Source of the DNA: Porphyra umbilicalis
Lineage: Eukaryota; Rhodophyta; Bangiophyceae; Bangiales; Bangiaceae
Direction of reading: 5' to 3'
Assembly: GCA_002049455.2 (NCBI GenBank)
Contig: KV919098.1
Span: forward strand, 17,157 to 81,156
Length of the DNA stretch: 64,000 nt
Position numbers and translations under genes: made by a program. The notes beneath the pieces were generated by a model that did no database searches, was not told where the DNA came from, and saw nothing but the letters and a program-made list of their open reading frames with translations. Positions 41,949 to 52,260 of this stretch are shown here, in pieces; the first letter of the stretch is position 1; each line of letters opens with the position of its first letter.

Positions 41949-42260
41949 GGCGGTCGGATTTGGGGCGAGCGTCGGTCTGGGGGGCCGCCGGCTTTGTCGG
42001 TGGCGGCGTCGCGCTGTGGGTTGCTATGAGAGGCGGGCGGCGGGTGCCGCCGCCAATGGCTGCACCGTCCACGTGAAGAATACCGCGATTGTTTGCTTGC
42101 TACAGAACAGCCCGACGCATGCGGACCACCCGAGTCATCTAAGCGTGTGCCCCGTGCTCTGGCCCTCGCCACGGCCCACCCCTCCCCCCCAAAAATTTCC
42201 TCTCGTTGAGGAAAGCACAGAGCTCGGCAACCTGCCGACCGCCGCTGGCGCGCATCCGCC

Positions 42261-43868
42261 TCAGACCGCCGTCACCACAAACCTGGCGTCGACCGGCACG
42301 TCCGTCCACGTCGCGGTGCTCCCGTCACTCCACTCGACCGTCAACTCCTCAATCGCGTCGCGGTCGCCGAGCCCAAAATGCACGACGCGGAGGTCGTCGG
42401 TGATGCCGCTGCCGCCCGCCCCCCCCACCCGCCGCACGATCGAGCGGGTGCTCCCCGTGCCGTCTGCGCTCGCTGCGGTGACCGTCACGAGCGCGTTGGA
42501 CGGTGCCGCCCGCCGGTTCGGACTCCGCCCAACGTCGACGAGCAGCCAGTGGCCACCCCCGTCGTCGGGCAGTGGGGAGGTGTTGGCAAACAGGGACCAG
42601 GAGCCGAGCGGGCCCCGCCCGGCCACCTCATCACCAGCGCCGATGAGCAAGTCGAGCCGCCCGTCGCGGTCATAGTCAAACGCCTGCACCGAGTCGCCCG
42701 CGGCGGGGCTCACCTGGTTGGCACCGTGGTCGGTGGAGGCCGTAAACCCGCCGTCGCCGTCGCCGGTCAACAAGACGTCGGGCCGTGCCACGGCACCGCC
42801 GGCGGCAACCGGCTCAGCAGCGTAGGAGAGGAACACGTCCGTTGCGCCGTCATTGTTGAAATCCCCGACGGTCACATCGCAGTGGCCGCGGTGCTTGCCC
42901 GCTGGCGGCGGGGCGGCGACAAAGCGGGAGTTGCCATCGTTGACCAGCAGCACGTCGGGCTGCCACTGGCGCGCCAGGTACAAGTCCCACCTCCCATCCC
43001 CGTTTACGTCGAGCTCCGCCGCCGCCCAGACACTCGAGCCGATGGACCTGCGGTTCGGGATGTCCCGCAGCCAATGGTAGGTGCGGTCGGCAAACGTAAA
43101 CGGGCTTGTCGCAATGTAGATGCGGAGGAAGGGAAAGGCAACGACATCCATCCAGCCGTCGCCGTTGAGGTCGGTCAGGATGGCGCGCTCGACATTGGCA
43201 TCCTCCAACCCCGAGTCGTTGCGCCGCACGTACACCCCATTGACGTTCTCATACACCCGCTGGCGAGGGCCGGACGCCTTAGGGCTGACAACGTAGTTGA
43301 GGAGGATGAGATCGAGGTCGCCATCGCGGTCCATGTCGACAAGCAGCGGCGTGCGGCCGCGGCCGCCCGTGTCCGCTTCGAGCGTCGTGGCCCGCTGCGC
43401 CTGCTCCAACTTCCGCCTGCGGCCTGCCGAGCGGAGCAGCCGGGGCGTGGCGGGCGCGCCTCCGTTGGCCCCCCCCTGCATGACGATGAAGTCAGACGAG
43501 CCGGTCATGAAAATGTCCCCGGCCGCCATCCCGTGCGCGTCAATGAGAAAGGGGAGCGGGTCCTTCGCACGGGTGAACCGCCCGTTGCGGGTGTTCCAAA
43601 ACAGCTGCAACGCGGTCTGGTCGTGGTTGTTGAGGACGAGGTCGTACCACCCGTCGCCGTCCAAGTCAGAAATAAGGGCGCCGCCCCACTTGGTCGAGGG
43701 GGACGTCTCTAAGCCGACAGCGTCGGTGACGCTCGTCCAAGTCGCGGTGCCGGTGCCATTGACGCCCTCGCCGGCGGCGGCGGTGAGGAGGGCGGCCGCG
43801 GCCACGGTCGCCAAAGCTGTCGCCGCAGCCGTCGCGTACACAGCCAGCGGGTGCTGAGGGATGCCCAT
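42261..43868 (-). CDS. Secreted FG-GAP/VCBS beta-propeller protein with ASPIC/UnbV domain (CRTAC1-like)
   Basis: A single intact exon of 535 residues. The start MGIPQHPLAVYATAAATALA leads a signal peptide (residues about 1-35). Six calcium-binding DxDxDGxxD motifs mark propeller blades: DLDGDGWYD (68-76), DMDRDGDLD (178-186), DLNGDGWMD (233-241), DVNGDGRWD (287-295), DFNNDGATD (336-344) and DYDRDGRLD (398-406). Residues about 455-535 (NALVTVTA...FGLGDRDAIEELTVEWSDGS) form an ASPIC/UnbV domain, as in animal CRTAC1 and bacterial UnbV proteins. An extracellular or secretory-pathway calcium-dependent adhesion role is inferred from the family. An upstream in-frame TTG/CTG-rich stretch is not needed. 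The gene is convergent with mitochondrial S18, about 310 bases away. Confidence 0.9.
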   Translation of the reverse strand: MGIPQHPLAVYATAAATALATVAAAALLTAAAGEGVNGTGTATWTSVTDAVGLETSPSTKWGGALISDLDGDGWYDLVLNNHDQTALQLFWNTRNGRFTRAKDPLPFLIDAHGMAAGDIFMTGSSDFIVMQGGANGGAPATPRLLRSAGRRRKLEQAQRATTLEADTGGRGRTPLLVDMDRDGDLDLILLNYVVSPKASGPRQRVYENVNGVYVRRNDSGLEDANVERAILTDLNGDGWMDVVAFPFLRIYIATSPFTFADRTYHWLRDIPNRRSIGSSVWAAAELDVNGDGRWDLYLARQWQPDVLLVNDGNSRFVAAPPPAGKHRGHCDVTVGDFNNDGATDVFLSYAAEPVAAGGAVARPDVLLTGDGDGGFTASTDHGANQVSPAAGDSVQAFDYDRDGRLDLLIGAGDEVAGRGPLGSWSLFANTSPLPDDGGGHWLLVDVGRSPNRRAAPSNALVTVTAASADGTGSTRSIVRRVGGAGGSGITDDLRVVHFGLGDRDAIEELTVEWSDGSTATWTDVPVDARFVVTAV

Positions 43869-46377
43869 GGTGCAGAGCAAAGTGGCAGACAGCAAAGGAT
43901 GAGACGCAGCAAGTCACCACGACGCCGCGCTCCGAGCCGTGTCGTCGACAGGTACAAAAGAGCGACCAGATGAGTGTGTGTGTCACGCTCTGTCCCGACA
44001 ATGAGCGCCACCTTGTCTTGAAGTTGCAGTCGGTGAACCAGCTCAGAAGCAGACCGGCCTCAAGACAAGAAAAGGGAGTCAAGCCAGAGCGCTGTCAAGC
44101 CGTACACCACCCTCCTCCAACACGCCTACGCCACCCCCACCCCCCCCCCCTACCGCCGCACACCCCGGCACTTGACGGTCGCCGCCCCCCTGCCCCTTCA
44201 CCACGCGTGGGTGCCAGACGAGGTCAACACACTGTCCCCGTGACACTCCCGTCGGCAGGCAACACTGCGCGGCTGTCACAGTCCACCCCGCTCGTCGAGC
44301 TGTCACGCCCTCCGCGTCCTCTGACGCCGTCGCCCGCCGAGCGCTCCGGCACTTGGCGGCCAGAACCCGTTGATCACCCCACCACGCTGCCGGTAGTGGC
44401 CGACACACTGTCCCCGTGACAGTCACGCCGACAACGACGTGCGGCCGTAACCGTCCGCACCGCTCGTCCACTCCCGGCGGCGTCTTCGTGGCCTGCGCCT
44501 GCCACCGCCTTCCACTGATGTCGACGCAGGCCCTTTCCGCCTCCACCCTGACGAGCCGCCGTCGCAGTCCCCCCGTCCCGTGGGTGGCCGTGACACATCG
44601 GTAACACCGAGGTCGCGTCGCGCGCCAAGGCAGCGCGCCGCGGTGGCTCTCAGTCTCGGGCGTCGGGGCGCACGCCACCGGTGCGTCCACCTCGCCTTGG
44701 CGCGCACTTTGCCATGCCGTCCACCGCCCACCTACTTGTACCCGAGCGGGCGCGGGCGACGCGCACACCGACCCCTCCGTTCACCGGGCGGACGGCACGC
44801 GGTCGCCCACCGTCACGCAAGAGGGTTCCCAGGGAGCACCAAGGGCCACCAGAGGGGCGGACGTCCCCTCTTCGCGGCGGCCTCCGCGCAGCCACCGCCA
44901 CTATCCAGGAGGCGGCGGTGCCCCCACCGGGCACAGGTGTTGGTTGCTGGCTGCGCGGGCGCGCCCGGAGGGTCCCCCCCCGGGCTCGGGGCGTCTCTCC
45001 ACGGGCTCGGCATCCACCCCGCGCCACCCCGACGGCCTCCCCGCCGAGCCCCTCCCCGCGCCCCTCCCCGTATCCCTCCCCCCTCGTCCCGACCTCCACC
45101 CGCTTCCCCCGACTCTGCGCTGATGCGCGCAACTCTCCCCCCGGCGATGGGTCGACCGCGGCGCGGCGGCCGGCCGCGCGCCTCCGTGTCGGGAGTCTCG
45201 GGTGCCCACGTTGCGCCGCGCCGCGCGCGGTGCGTGGCGGATGCCGGGGGAACCGGGATCGGCGTGACGTGGCTTGGGTGGCTTGCGGCCAACATGGCGG
45301 CTTGCCAGTCAGGCACCTGGGGGGAAGGGCCCTCCAAGGGGCCGATGCGCCGCTGTAACGAAGGAGAGAGAAGCGGCAGGGAGGGGCGTGGAGGAACGGA
45401 GGTGCTCTCCCCCGCATCGTTGTGGAGCAAGTGCTCCCCCACCGGCAGAGTGGGAGAGCCCCACCTGCTGCGCGGCAGGGAAGCACTGACAGCACTGCCG
45501 GCGGCCGGTGTCATTGCGGACGGGGCGGGCGTTTCACCCCCGGCCGCACCCCTGCACCAACCATCCCACCGTGCCAGCCGATGCACGGGCGGCCGGCAGG
45601 CGCCCCCGCGCGCCCCTCTCACGTGGTCTTTGACCATCGTTTCACCCACCTAGCGTGCCCGTGGCGAGGCGGTGGCGGCCGCCACTGTCATGCCTTCCCG
45701 GTCGGCGGCGGCACAACACTCGACGCCGCGGACGGCGGTGCAGATGCGGAGGGGGGGTCGGCCGGAGCAGAGGCGGAGGGGGGTGCGGCCGGAGCAGAGA
45801 CGAGCACACGCCGCGACGAGGAGGTAGGGGGGAGTGAGTGGTTGGCAGACGCGAGTGGTTGGCAGACGCGCCGACAAGTATTGGCAGCAGCGGCGTTGGT
45901 AGGTGCCCGGGGAATGGGTGCTTGTAGCGGGAGCAGGGGCGCCTGCGAGAGGTGCGGCCGACGAGCCCGCCGGCGGCGCCGCCCAACCCACCGCCCCAGC
46001 CGTACGCACCGCGGGCGGCCACAGCCGTGCGGCGGGCGCGCGCGCCGGTGGCGGCTCGCCGAGCACTCGCTCGGCGGGCGCGCCGCCAGTGCCACACCCA
46101 CCCCCACTGCCACTCCCACCGCCACTGCCACCGCCGTCACGGCACACGGGTGGGCGCAGCAGCGGCACCGCGACCGCCGCCGCTTCGCCGACTGTCGGGG
46201 TGCCAAAGCGCTTGCCCGCCCGACCCCCCCGCGGTGGGTGTCAGGTGGCCGCGCGACCGCCCCCAGCCGCCGCCGAGACCGCCCCGCCGCGTGCGCGCTG
46301 GTGGGGGTGTCAGCGCGCGGGGTGGGCGGCCAAGGGGGCAAGTGCGGGTTGCCGCTCTGCTGCGCATCCAGTCTCGC
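43869..46377. other. Intergenic, no supported gene; includes a degenerate 181-bp direct repeat
   Basis: Upstream of the FG-GAP gene. Two degenerate direct units begin GGCACTTG at 44,167 and 44,348 (period 181) and share CACACTGTCCCCGTGACA. 44,600-46,300 has long open frames on both strands with low-complexity Arg/Pro/Ala content and GGAGCAGAGGCGG-type short repeats near 45,755-45,800. No domain was recognised. Confidence 0.4.
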
Positions 46378-46490
46378 CCCCCCCCCCCCCCCCCCCCCCC
46401 CGCCCCGCCCCCCCCCGCCCCGCCCCCCCCGCCCCGCCCCGCCCCGCCCCGCACCGCACCGCCCCGCCCCGCCCCGCACCGCCCCGCTCC
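46378..46490. repeat. Poly-C followed by (CCCCG)n microsatellite
   Basis: About 22 consecutive C, then CGCCCCGCCCC units with occasional A. Prone to polymerase slippage and assembly error. Confidence 0.9.
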
Positions 46491-46596
46491 CAAAAAGTCC
46501 CCACCGCCGACGCGCCACGGCACCACCGCCGACGGGCGGGCGCCCGTCGATTGCGTCGCGGCACGCCCCACGCCTCGTGCCGCGCCCGTCGCAGTC

Positions 46597-47610
46597 GTCA
46601 GAATAACCTGCAGCCTGGACGGGAGGAAATCCCGTTCAGGGTTTCGTCACGGCACAAGGCCTGAACAAGCGATTCCTTGTTACAATCCCGTCCAGGTGCA
46701 CGGTCCCTGTCGCGAGTGGAAACGCAGCGAAGATCACGTGGTGCGATTAGGATCGATGTGCACGATTATGCCAGGGACGTTAAGACCTGCCTGCACGTCT
46801 GTTATGTTAAGTACTCTTCAAAATGCTGCGTGTCAATTGCATACACTGTGGCTGCGACCCTTCGTCGTCACGACGGACTCCATCCACATCCGACGATGTG
46901 AAGCCGCCGCGATTGTGGACGTCGGGAGCTCGTGAAGAGAGCGCCGCGTCACGGAAGCGTGCGAGTCCTCGACAGACATTGGGCAAGAAACGCAAAATTT
47001 CCAATCGCGAAGCGAATGGAGACGCGCTACGTGCAGCACGGCTTGTTGCTCCGTCGCTGACTTTGCGCGATATTCACGACGAAGTCAGAGGTGGTGACGG
47101 CGTCCGCCGGCGTGAAGAAGACGAGCGCCGATTTGGTCGTGACGACGACGAGGCGGAAGCGAAGTACTCGACTTTTACTACAAAATGCGTAAGTTGTGTT
47201 GCAAGATCTGAGGAACCGACCTCGTGCCGCCGCCTCGGCCACACACGGCGTTCCGGGAGACAGGAACGGTGTCGCAGATAGTCAGGGCCTGAGGCAGGCG
47301 GGAGCTGCGCGGAGAAGAAGGCCTGCAGAGCCAGACCCGTGCAGCGTGCACAACGATCACCTACCATGCGAGATCCAAGCAAACTAAGCCTCTGATTGGC
47401 CGATACTAGCAGTGAGCTCGTGTTTGACCTCGTGACGATCCGGGTGCTGCAAGGAAGAAAAACAGAGCCTGGCAACCTAGCCCTGAACGGGAGTCGCTCT
47501 TGTCCAGGGGTTTGTTACGGCACAAAACCCTGGACGGGAAATCGCTCGTTCAGGGCAACCGACAAGGAAACTCCCGTTCAGACTCCCGTTCAAGTGCACA
47601 CTATTCTGAC
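46597..47610. mobile_element. 1.0-kb element with GTCAGAATA inverted ends
   Basis: GTCAGAATA at 46597-46605 is complemented by TATTCTGAC at 47602-47610. The inverted match continues with TGCA...TGRACGGGA on both sides. Internal short palindromes (ACGGGAGGAAATCCCGT; CCTGGACGGGA / TCCCGTTCAGG pairs) occur near both ends. GTCGCA occurs just outside both ends, but a clean target duplication cannot be fixed. The interior is AT-richer and holds the spliced-looking ORF below. Confidence 0.5.
46823..47188 (+). CDS. Exon-like basic/acidic ORF inside the 1.0-kb element
   Basis: The ATG at 46823 opens MLRVNCIHCGCDPSSSRRTP, then KRASPRQTLGKKRKISNREA (nuclear-localisation-like) and LTLRDIHDEVRGGDGVRRRE with an acidic DDDEAEAKYSTF tail. 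At 47189 the perfect donor GTAAGT appears, so this is probably a first exon; the acceptor and later exons are not identifiable with confidence. Unspliced, the frame runs to 47281. Codon use and composition are unlike the GC3-saturated host genes, which fits a transposon-borne gene. Function unknown. Confidence 0.35.
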
Positions 47611-47783
47611 GGTCGCACGGCGGCGGGACCACCGTCCGCGCGCCGCGTGACACTCGCGCCAGCGCCGAACTAAGCGCGTGTGTGTGCGGCCGCGCGGGGG
47701 ACGAAACGGGGCGCGCGTGTGTGTGCGGCCGCGGGGGATGAAACGGGGCGCGCGCGCGCGCGCGCGGCGCTCGCCGCGGGTGG

Positions 47784-47867
47784 AGGTAGTATTTGACATT
47801 CTCGATCACGTACCGTTTTTTGAGGTAGTATTTGACATTCTCGATCACGTACCGTTTTTTTGGTGCG
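47784..47867. repeat. 39-bp tandem duplication, inverted copy 4.3 kb away
   Basis: AGGTAGTATTTGACATTCTC followed by GATCACGTACCGTTTTTT occurs twice in tandem (47784 and 47823). A third copy lies inverted at 52117-52159 and includes the flanking GGTGCG. The inverted pair brackets the whole C-rich/G-rich repeat region between 47.9 and 52.1 kb. Confidence 0.8.
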
Positions 47868-48129
47868 TGAGGGGGGGGGGGGGGGGCGGCCTGTGCGCGC
47901 GCCACGTGGGGGGATTCAGGGGGCGCGTGGGGGGTGGTTTGGTGGGGGGGCTAGCTCTTTTTGAATTCTGTCGAATTCGTGCCACGATGCGACCTCGTGC
48001 ATTTTTGTACTTGCAATGGAGCTCGTGTCCAGACATAACCGCCCCGACACCGGTGTCTGGCATCACGGTGATTCAGATGGGTGTTGGGCTGTCCTCCTCA
48101 CTCAGCGGGGGGGATCTGCACTGTCACTG

Positions 48130-49065
48130 GGCGTGCAGGAACTGCCGCCCCCGCCCTCGCCGCCGCCGCCACCGCCGCCACCGCGGCCCCCGCACCCGCT
48201 GCCGCCGCCGTCGCCGCCCCCGCCCCCGCCACTGGCCGCGGCTCCGCCACTGGCGCCTCCCCCGCCCCTGGCCGCCTCCCCCGCCCCTAGCCGCCTCCCC
48301 CGCCCCTGGCCGCCTCCCCCGTCCCTGGCCGCCTCCCCCGCCCCTGGCCGCCTCCCCCGTCCCTGGCCGCCTCCCCAGCCCCTGGCCGCCTCCCCAGCCC
48401 CTGGCCGCCTCCCCAGCCCCTGGCCGCCTCCCCCGCCCCTGGCCGCCTCCCCCGCCCCTGGCCGCCTCCTCCGCCCCTGGCCGCCTCCCCCGCCCCTGGC
48501 CGCCTCCCCCGCCCCTGGCCACCTCCCCCGCCCCTGGCCGCCTCCCCCGCCCCTGGCCGCCTCCCCCGCCCCTGGCCGCCTCCCCCGCCCCTGGCCGCCT
48601 CCCCCACCCCTGGCCGCCGCCCCCTCCGCTGGCACCCGCCCCCCCTTCGGGCCACCACGCCCGCTGCTGCCGCAGCCCCTGCCGCCGCCATCGCCGCCAC
48701 CCATGGCCGCGGCCCCCACGCCCGCCGCCGCTCCCGCCCCTGCCTACAGCCCCCGCCGCCGCCGCCGCCCCCGCCCCCGCCTCTGCACTCGCCGCCGCCC
48801 CCGCCGCCGCCCCCGCCCACGCGGCCGCAGCCCCCGCCGCCGCCACCGCCGCCGCCCCTGGACGCGGCCCCCGCCACTGGCGCCGCCGCCGCCGCTGGCC
48901 GCTACCCCGCCTGCTGCCGCTGCTCCCGCCGCCGCCGCCACCCCCGCCCCTTGCCGCGGCCCCCGCCACCGCCGCCGCCCCCGTCCCTGGCTGCAGCCCC
49001 CGCCTCCGCTGCCGCCCCAGCCCCTGGCCGCGGCTCCCGCCGCTGGCGCCGCTCTCGCCCCTGGC
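48130..49065. repeat. C-rich block containing a 19-bp minisatellite
   Basis: From about 48,247 to 48,620 the 19-base unit CTGGCCGCCTCCCCCGCCC repeats some 18-19 times with few variants. Either side is CCGCCGCCCCCG-type sequence. Because 19 is not a multiple of three, translation gives a 19-residue pattern in every frame with no stops, which explains the very long artefactual frames. Confidence 0.9.
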
Positions 49066-50559
49066 CGCCTCCCCTCAGGCTCATTGGAGTGGCGTGGGTA
49101 TTGGGCTGGTGAAAAAGGTGTCGCCGTGGGTGATGGAGGAGGTGGGGTACGGGGTGAGGGGGGAGGATTGGTACTGAGGCGCAGGTGGAGCATGGTACAG
49201 GGTGGGAGGGCAGCGAGGTTTGGGTATGGTCCGAGGTAGCTAACTGGATGGGGGTGGAATCGGGGTACTGACTGGGCGTGTTTCTGGCGACCGGGGCGTG
49301 TAGCCGAGCGGGCGCGGGGAGGTGAATGCGGCGTGTGCTCAAGAGAAACATCTTGGGACCTGTCGCCACATCCTGACCACTGTATTACTGTTTTCTGAGA
49401 TTTGGCCCACTTGGACAGGAACAGGACTGGACCGAAACGTGATCTGATTGGTGCACGTCATTTTTCTGTTGCGCCCATTGGCCGAGGCGGCTGTTTGTGC
49501 CGATGTTGTTCTTGTTCGCATCTGCTAAAATTCAGCAAACAGCAATATTCGGTAAGATCGCTGACACTGCATGGCCCAGTTGATCACACGTCTGTCTGAT
49601 GACACTGCACAATCCAGTGGAATCGTTGGTTGCGCTTCCCTACCTGCCTACAGCAGCTCTCGTTGTGCTTTCACAAAAAAAATACCATTGCACATCACTA
49701 ACAAGGTTATGTGTGCTTCCTGACCAGCTGCGAAAAGAAAAGGTGCTGCTGGGTGCACTTGCTTCACGCGTTCCTTCACTTGTGCAGCCCTGCTCACATC
49801 GGAGGTACGTCGAGCACTTCTGGGACAAACACGAGCAAAACACAACTTTCTTGGAGAGGATCCTTGTTGGGTCTTTGAAGGGCGCTGGTTACGGCATTGT
49901 GGGTCTTTTTGTGCACAAACACTTCTTTCATACCGTTTCTGCCCTCCAAAGGTATCAGTCACCAGTACCCGACACCACCTCCCCAGCCTGCCATACCCAT
50001 CCATACCCCAGGCGTTTTAGCGCACTGCCACCGGCATGTACCAGCCCCTCAGTAGAGCCCAAAAGACGGGACTACTACTATCACAGGAAGCCTAGAGGAC
50101 GTCCTCTGCCACGTACTTTCCCCAGACCTGCCCAGCTATGGGCACGAGCTGCCTACAGAGGTCCCAAGCTATCAAAGTACTCTGAGCCACTCTGGAAGTT
50201 GTGTACACCCCCTGCAAGAAAAGTATCCATGGTATGCGGCCCCCCCACCGACGTGTATACGGCAACTTAACGATTGCTCCTTCCGGCTACGGAAGGCAAC
50301 AAAGTCATGTGGCGGTCAACAACACACTTTACAAGGTGCGTATACACATGGAGTAGCACAGAGACTGTGCGGGCTCCATAGAACTCGCCAGGGAAAAGTA
50401 CAACACGACATTATACCCCCCCCAACTGACCACACCAAACCAGCCCAGTACCCCGACGGCACCTACCCCCGTCCGCCCGAGTCAGGGGGAAGTGGTAGGG
50501 ACAAAAGGCACCCACCTGTGGCGCGAGCCGCCACCAGGGCGGCACCAACGAACGGCTGC
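49066..50559. other. AT-richer island between the two repeat blocks
   Basis: A plus-strand frame from ATG 49599 to 50270 (223 codons, starting MTLHNPVESLVALPYLPTAA) has more Lys, Tyr and Phe than any GC-rich host gene here, for example VEHFWDKHEQNTTFLERILV. It could be a transposon relic or an orphan gene. No family is recognised and no terminal repeats were found directly around it. The rest holds nothing recognisable. Confidence 0.3.
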
Positions 50560-51830
50560 CGCAGCCGCCGCGCGGACGGCAGCAGCCGGCGGCAGCGGCA
50601 GCCGGTGGTGGCGGCGGCGGCAGGCGGCGGCGGCAGGCGGCGGCGACAGGGGACTGCGGCGGCAGAGGTGGTGGCCGGGGGCCGCGGTGGCGGCACGCAA
50701 GGGCGGCGGCGGCAGGGGGCGGGGGCGGCGGCAGCAGGAAGCGGCGGCAGGGGGCAGCGGCGGCGGCGGTGGCGGCAGGAGGCCGCGGCGGTGGCACGCA
50801 GGGGAGGCGGCGGCACGGGGCGGCGGGCGCGGTGGCGGCGGCAGAAGGCGGCAGCGGTGACACGCAGGGGCGGCGGCGGTAGAAGGCAATGGCGGCGGCG
50901 GCAGCGGCGGCAGGGGGCCGTGGCGGTGGTGGCAGCGGCGGCGGCGGCCGCTGGTGGCGGCGACGGCAGGCAGGGAGGGCGGCGGCAGGAGGCAGCGGCG
51001 GCTCCGGCAGCGACACGGGGCGGCGGCGGCGGCAGTGGCGGCAGGGGCTGGCCGGAGAGAGGGCGGCAGGGGCGGCGGCGGCGGCGGGGGCGGCGTGGGC
51101 GGGGGCGGAGGCGACGGCAGCCGCGAGGGCGGCGGGGGCGGCGGGGGCGGGGGCGGGGGCGGCGGCGGCGGGCCGCGGGGGCGGGGGCGGGGGCAGGGGC
51201 AGCGGCGGCGGGGGCGGGGCGGTGGCAGGGGCGGCGGGGGCGGCGGGGCGGCGTGGGTGGGGGCGGCGGGGGCGGGGGCGGGGGCGAGGGCGGGGGTGGC
51301 GGGGGCGGGGGTGACGGGGGCGGGGGCGGCGGGGGCGGGGCGGCGGGGGCGGGGGCGGCGGGGGCGGGGGCGGGGGCGGCGGGCGGGGGCGAGGGCGGGG
51401 GTGGCGGGGGCGGGGGTGACGGGGGCGGGGGCGGCAGGGGCGGGGGCGGGGCGGCGGGCGGGGGCGAGGGCGGGGGTGGCGGGGGCGGGGGCGGGGGCGG
51501 CGGGCGGGGGCGAGGGCGGGGGTGTCGGGGGCGGGGGTGGCGGGGGCGGGGGCGGCGGGCGGGGGCGAGGGCGGGGGTGGCGGGGGCGGGGGCGGCGGGC
51601 GGGGGCGAGGGCGGGGGCGGGGGCGGCGGGGGCGGGGGCGGCGGGGGCGGGGGCGGCGGGGGCGGGGGCGGGGGCGGCGGGCGGGGGCGAGGGCGGGGGT
51701 GGCGGGGGCGGGGGTGGCGGGGGCGGGGCGGCGGGGGCGGGGGCGGGGGCGGCGGGCGGGGGCGAGGGCGGGGGTGGCGGGGGCGGGGCCGGCGCGGGCG
51801 CGGCGGCGATGGCGGTGGCGTGGTCGTCGT
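50560..51830. repeat. G-rich block, (GGGGGC)n-type with quadruplex potential
   Basis: Starts as GGCGGCGGCAG-like sequence and from about 51,090 becomes nearly pure GGGGGCGGGGGCGGCGGGCG units for more than 700 bases. Plus-strand G is extremely high, the mirror of the C-rich block 1.5 kb to the left. Gly-rich frames on plus and Pro-rich frames on minus are compositional artefacts. Confidence 0.9.
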
Positions 51831-52260
51831 GCCCGTCATGACGGTCACGGTTTACACCCCCAGGCGAGGCCTGTTGGTGGGGTCGTGGGTAGCAGTGTAG
51901 GGGGGGGGGCAGTCATGGATTCTGGTCATGCCCGGTCACGCCCACGGTGGGGTGATTACTCATACAGGAGTGCATCCGAGGAGGGTAGGTAAGTATCGAA
52001 CTGGGCACGTGGCACTGTTGGGTGTCGTGGCAGGTCCCGCCGCCGGGCCGGGGAGCGGGCCCGGCGCGGCCGGGCGCGGCCCGCTGGCCGGGCGCCCAGC
52101 GCTGAGAGCGCTTCTCCGCACCAAAAAAACGGTACGTGATCGAGACTTTCAGATACTACATGCGCGGGTGCCACCACGGCTCGCGCGCGGGCAGACGGGT
52201 GCGGGCGGCAACCAATCGCCGCGGGCGCCCCAAACGCGCCGGCCAATGCCGAGCCGCCGG

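Noticed and set aside
45688..46518. 276-codon minus-strand frame with Ala-Pro repeats
   Set aside because: Begins at a GTG in the (CCCCG)n microsatellite, has no ATG, and no recognisable domain.
47678..49177. Pro-rich plus-strand frame over the C-rich block
   Set aside because: A 19-base tandem unit without stops yields repetitive frames on both strands; no non-repetitive coding segment.
50463..51848. Poly-Pro (minus) and poly-Gly (plus) frames over the G-rich block
   Set aside because: Purely compositional; no start context, no domain, no unique sequence.
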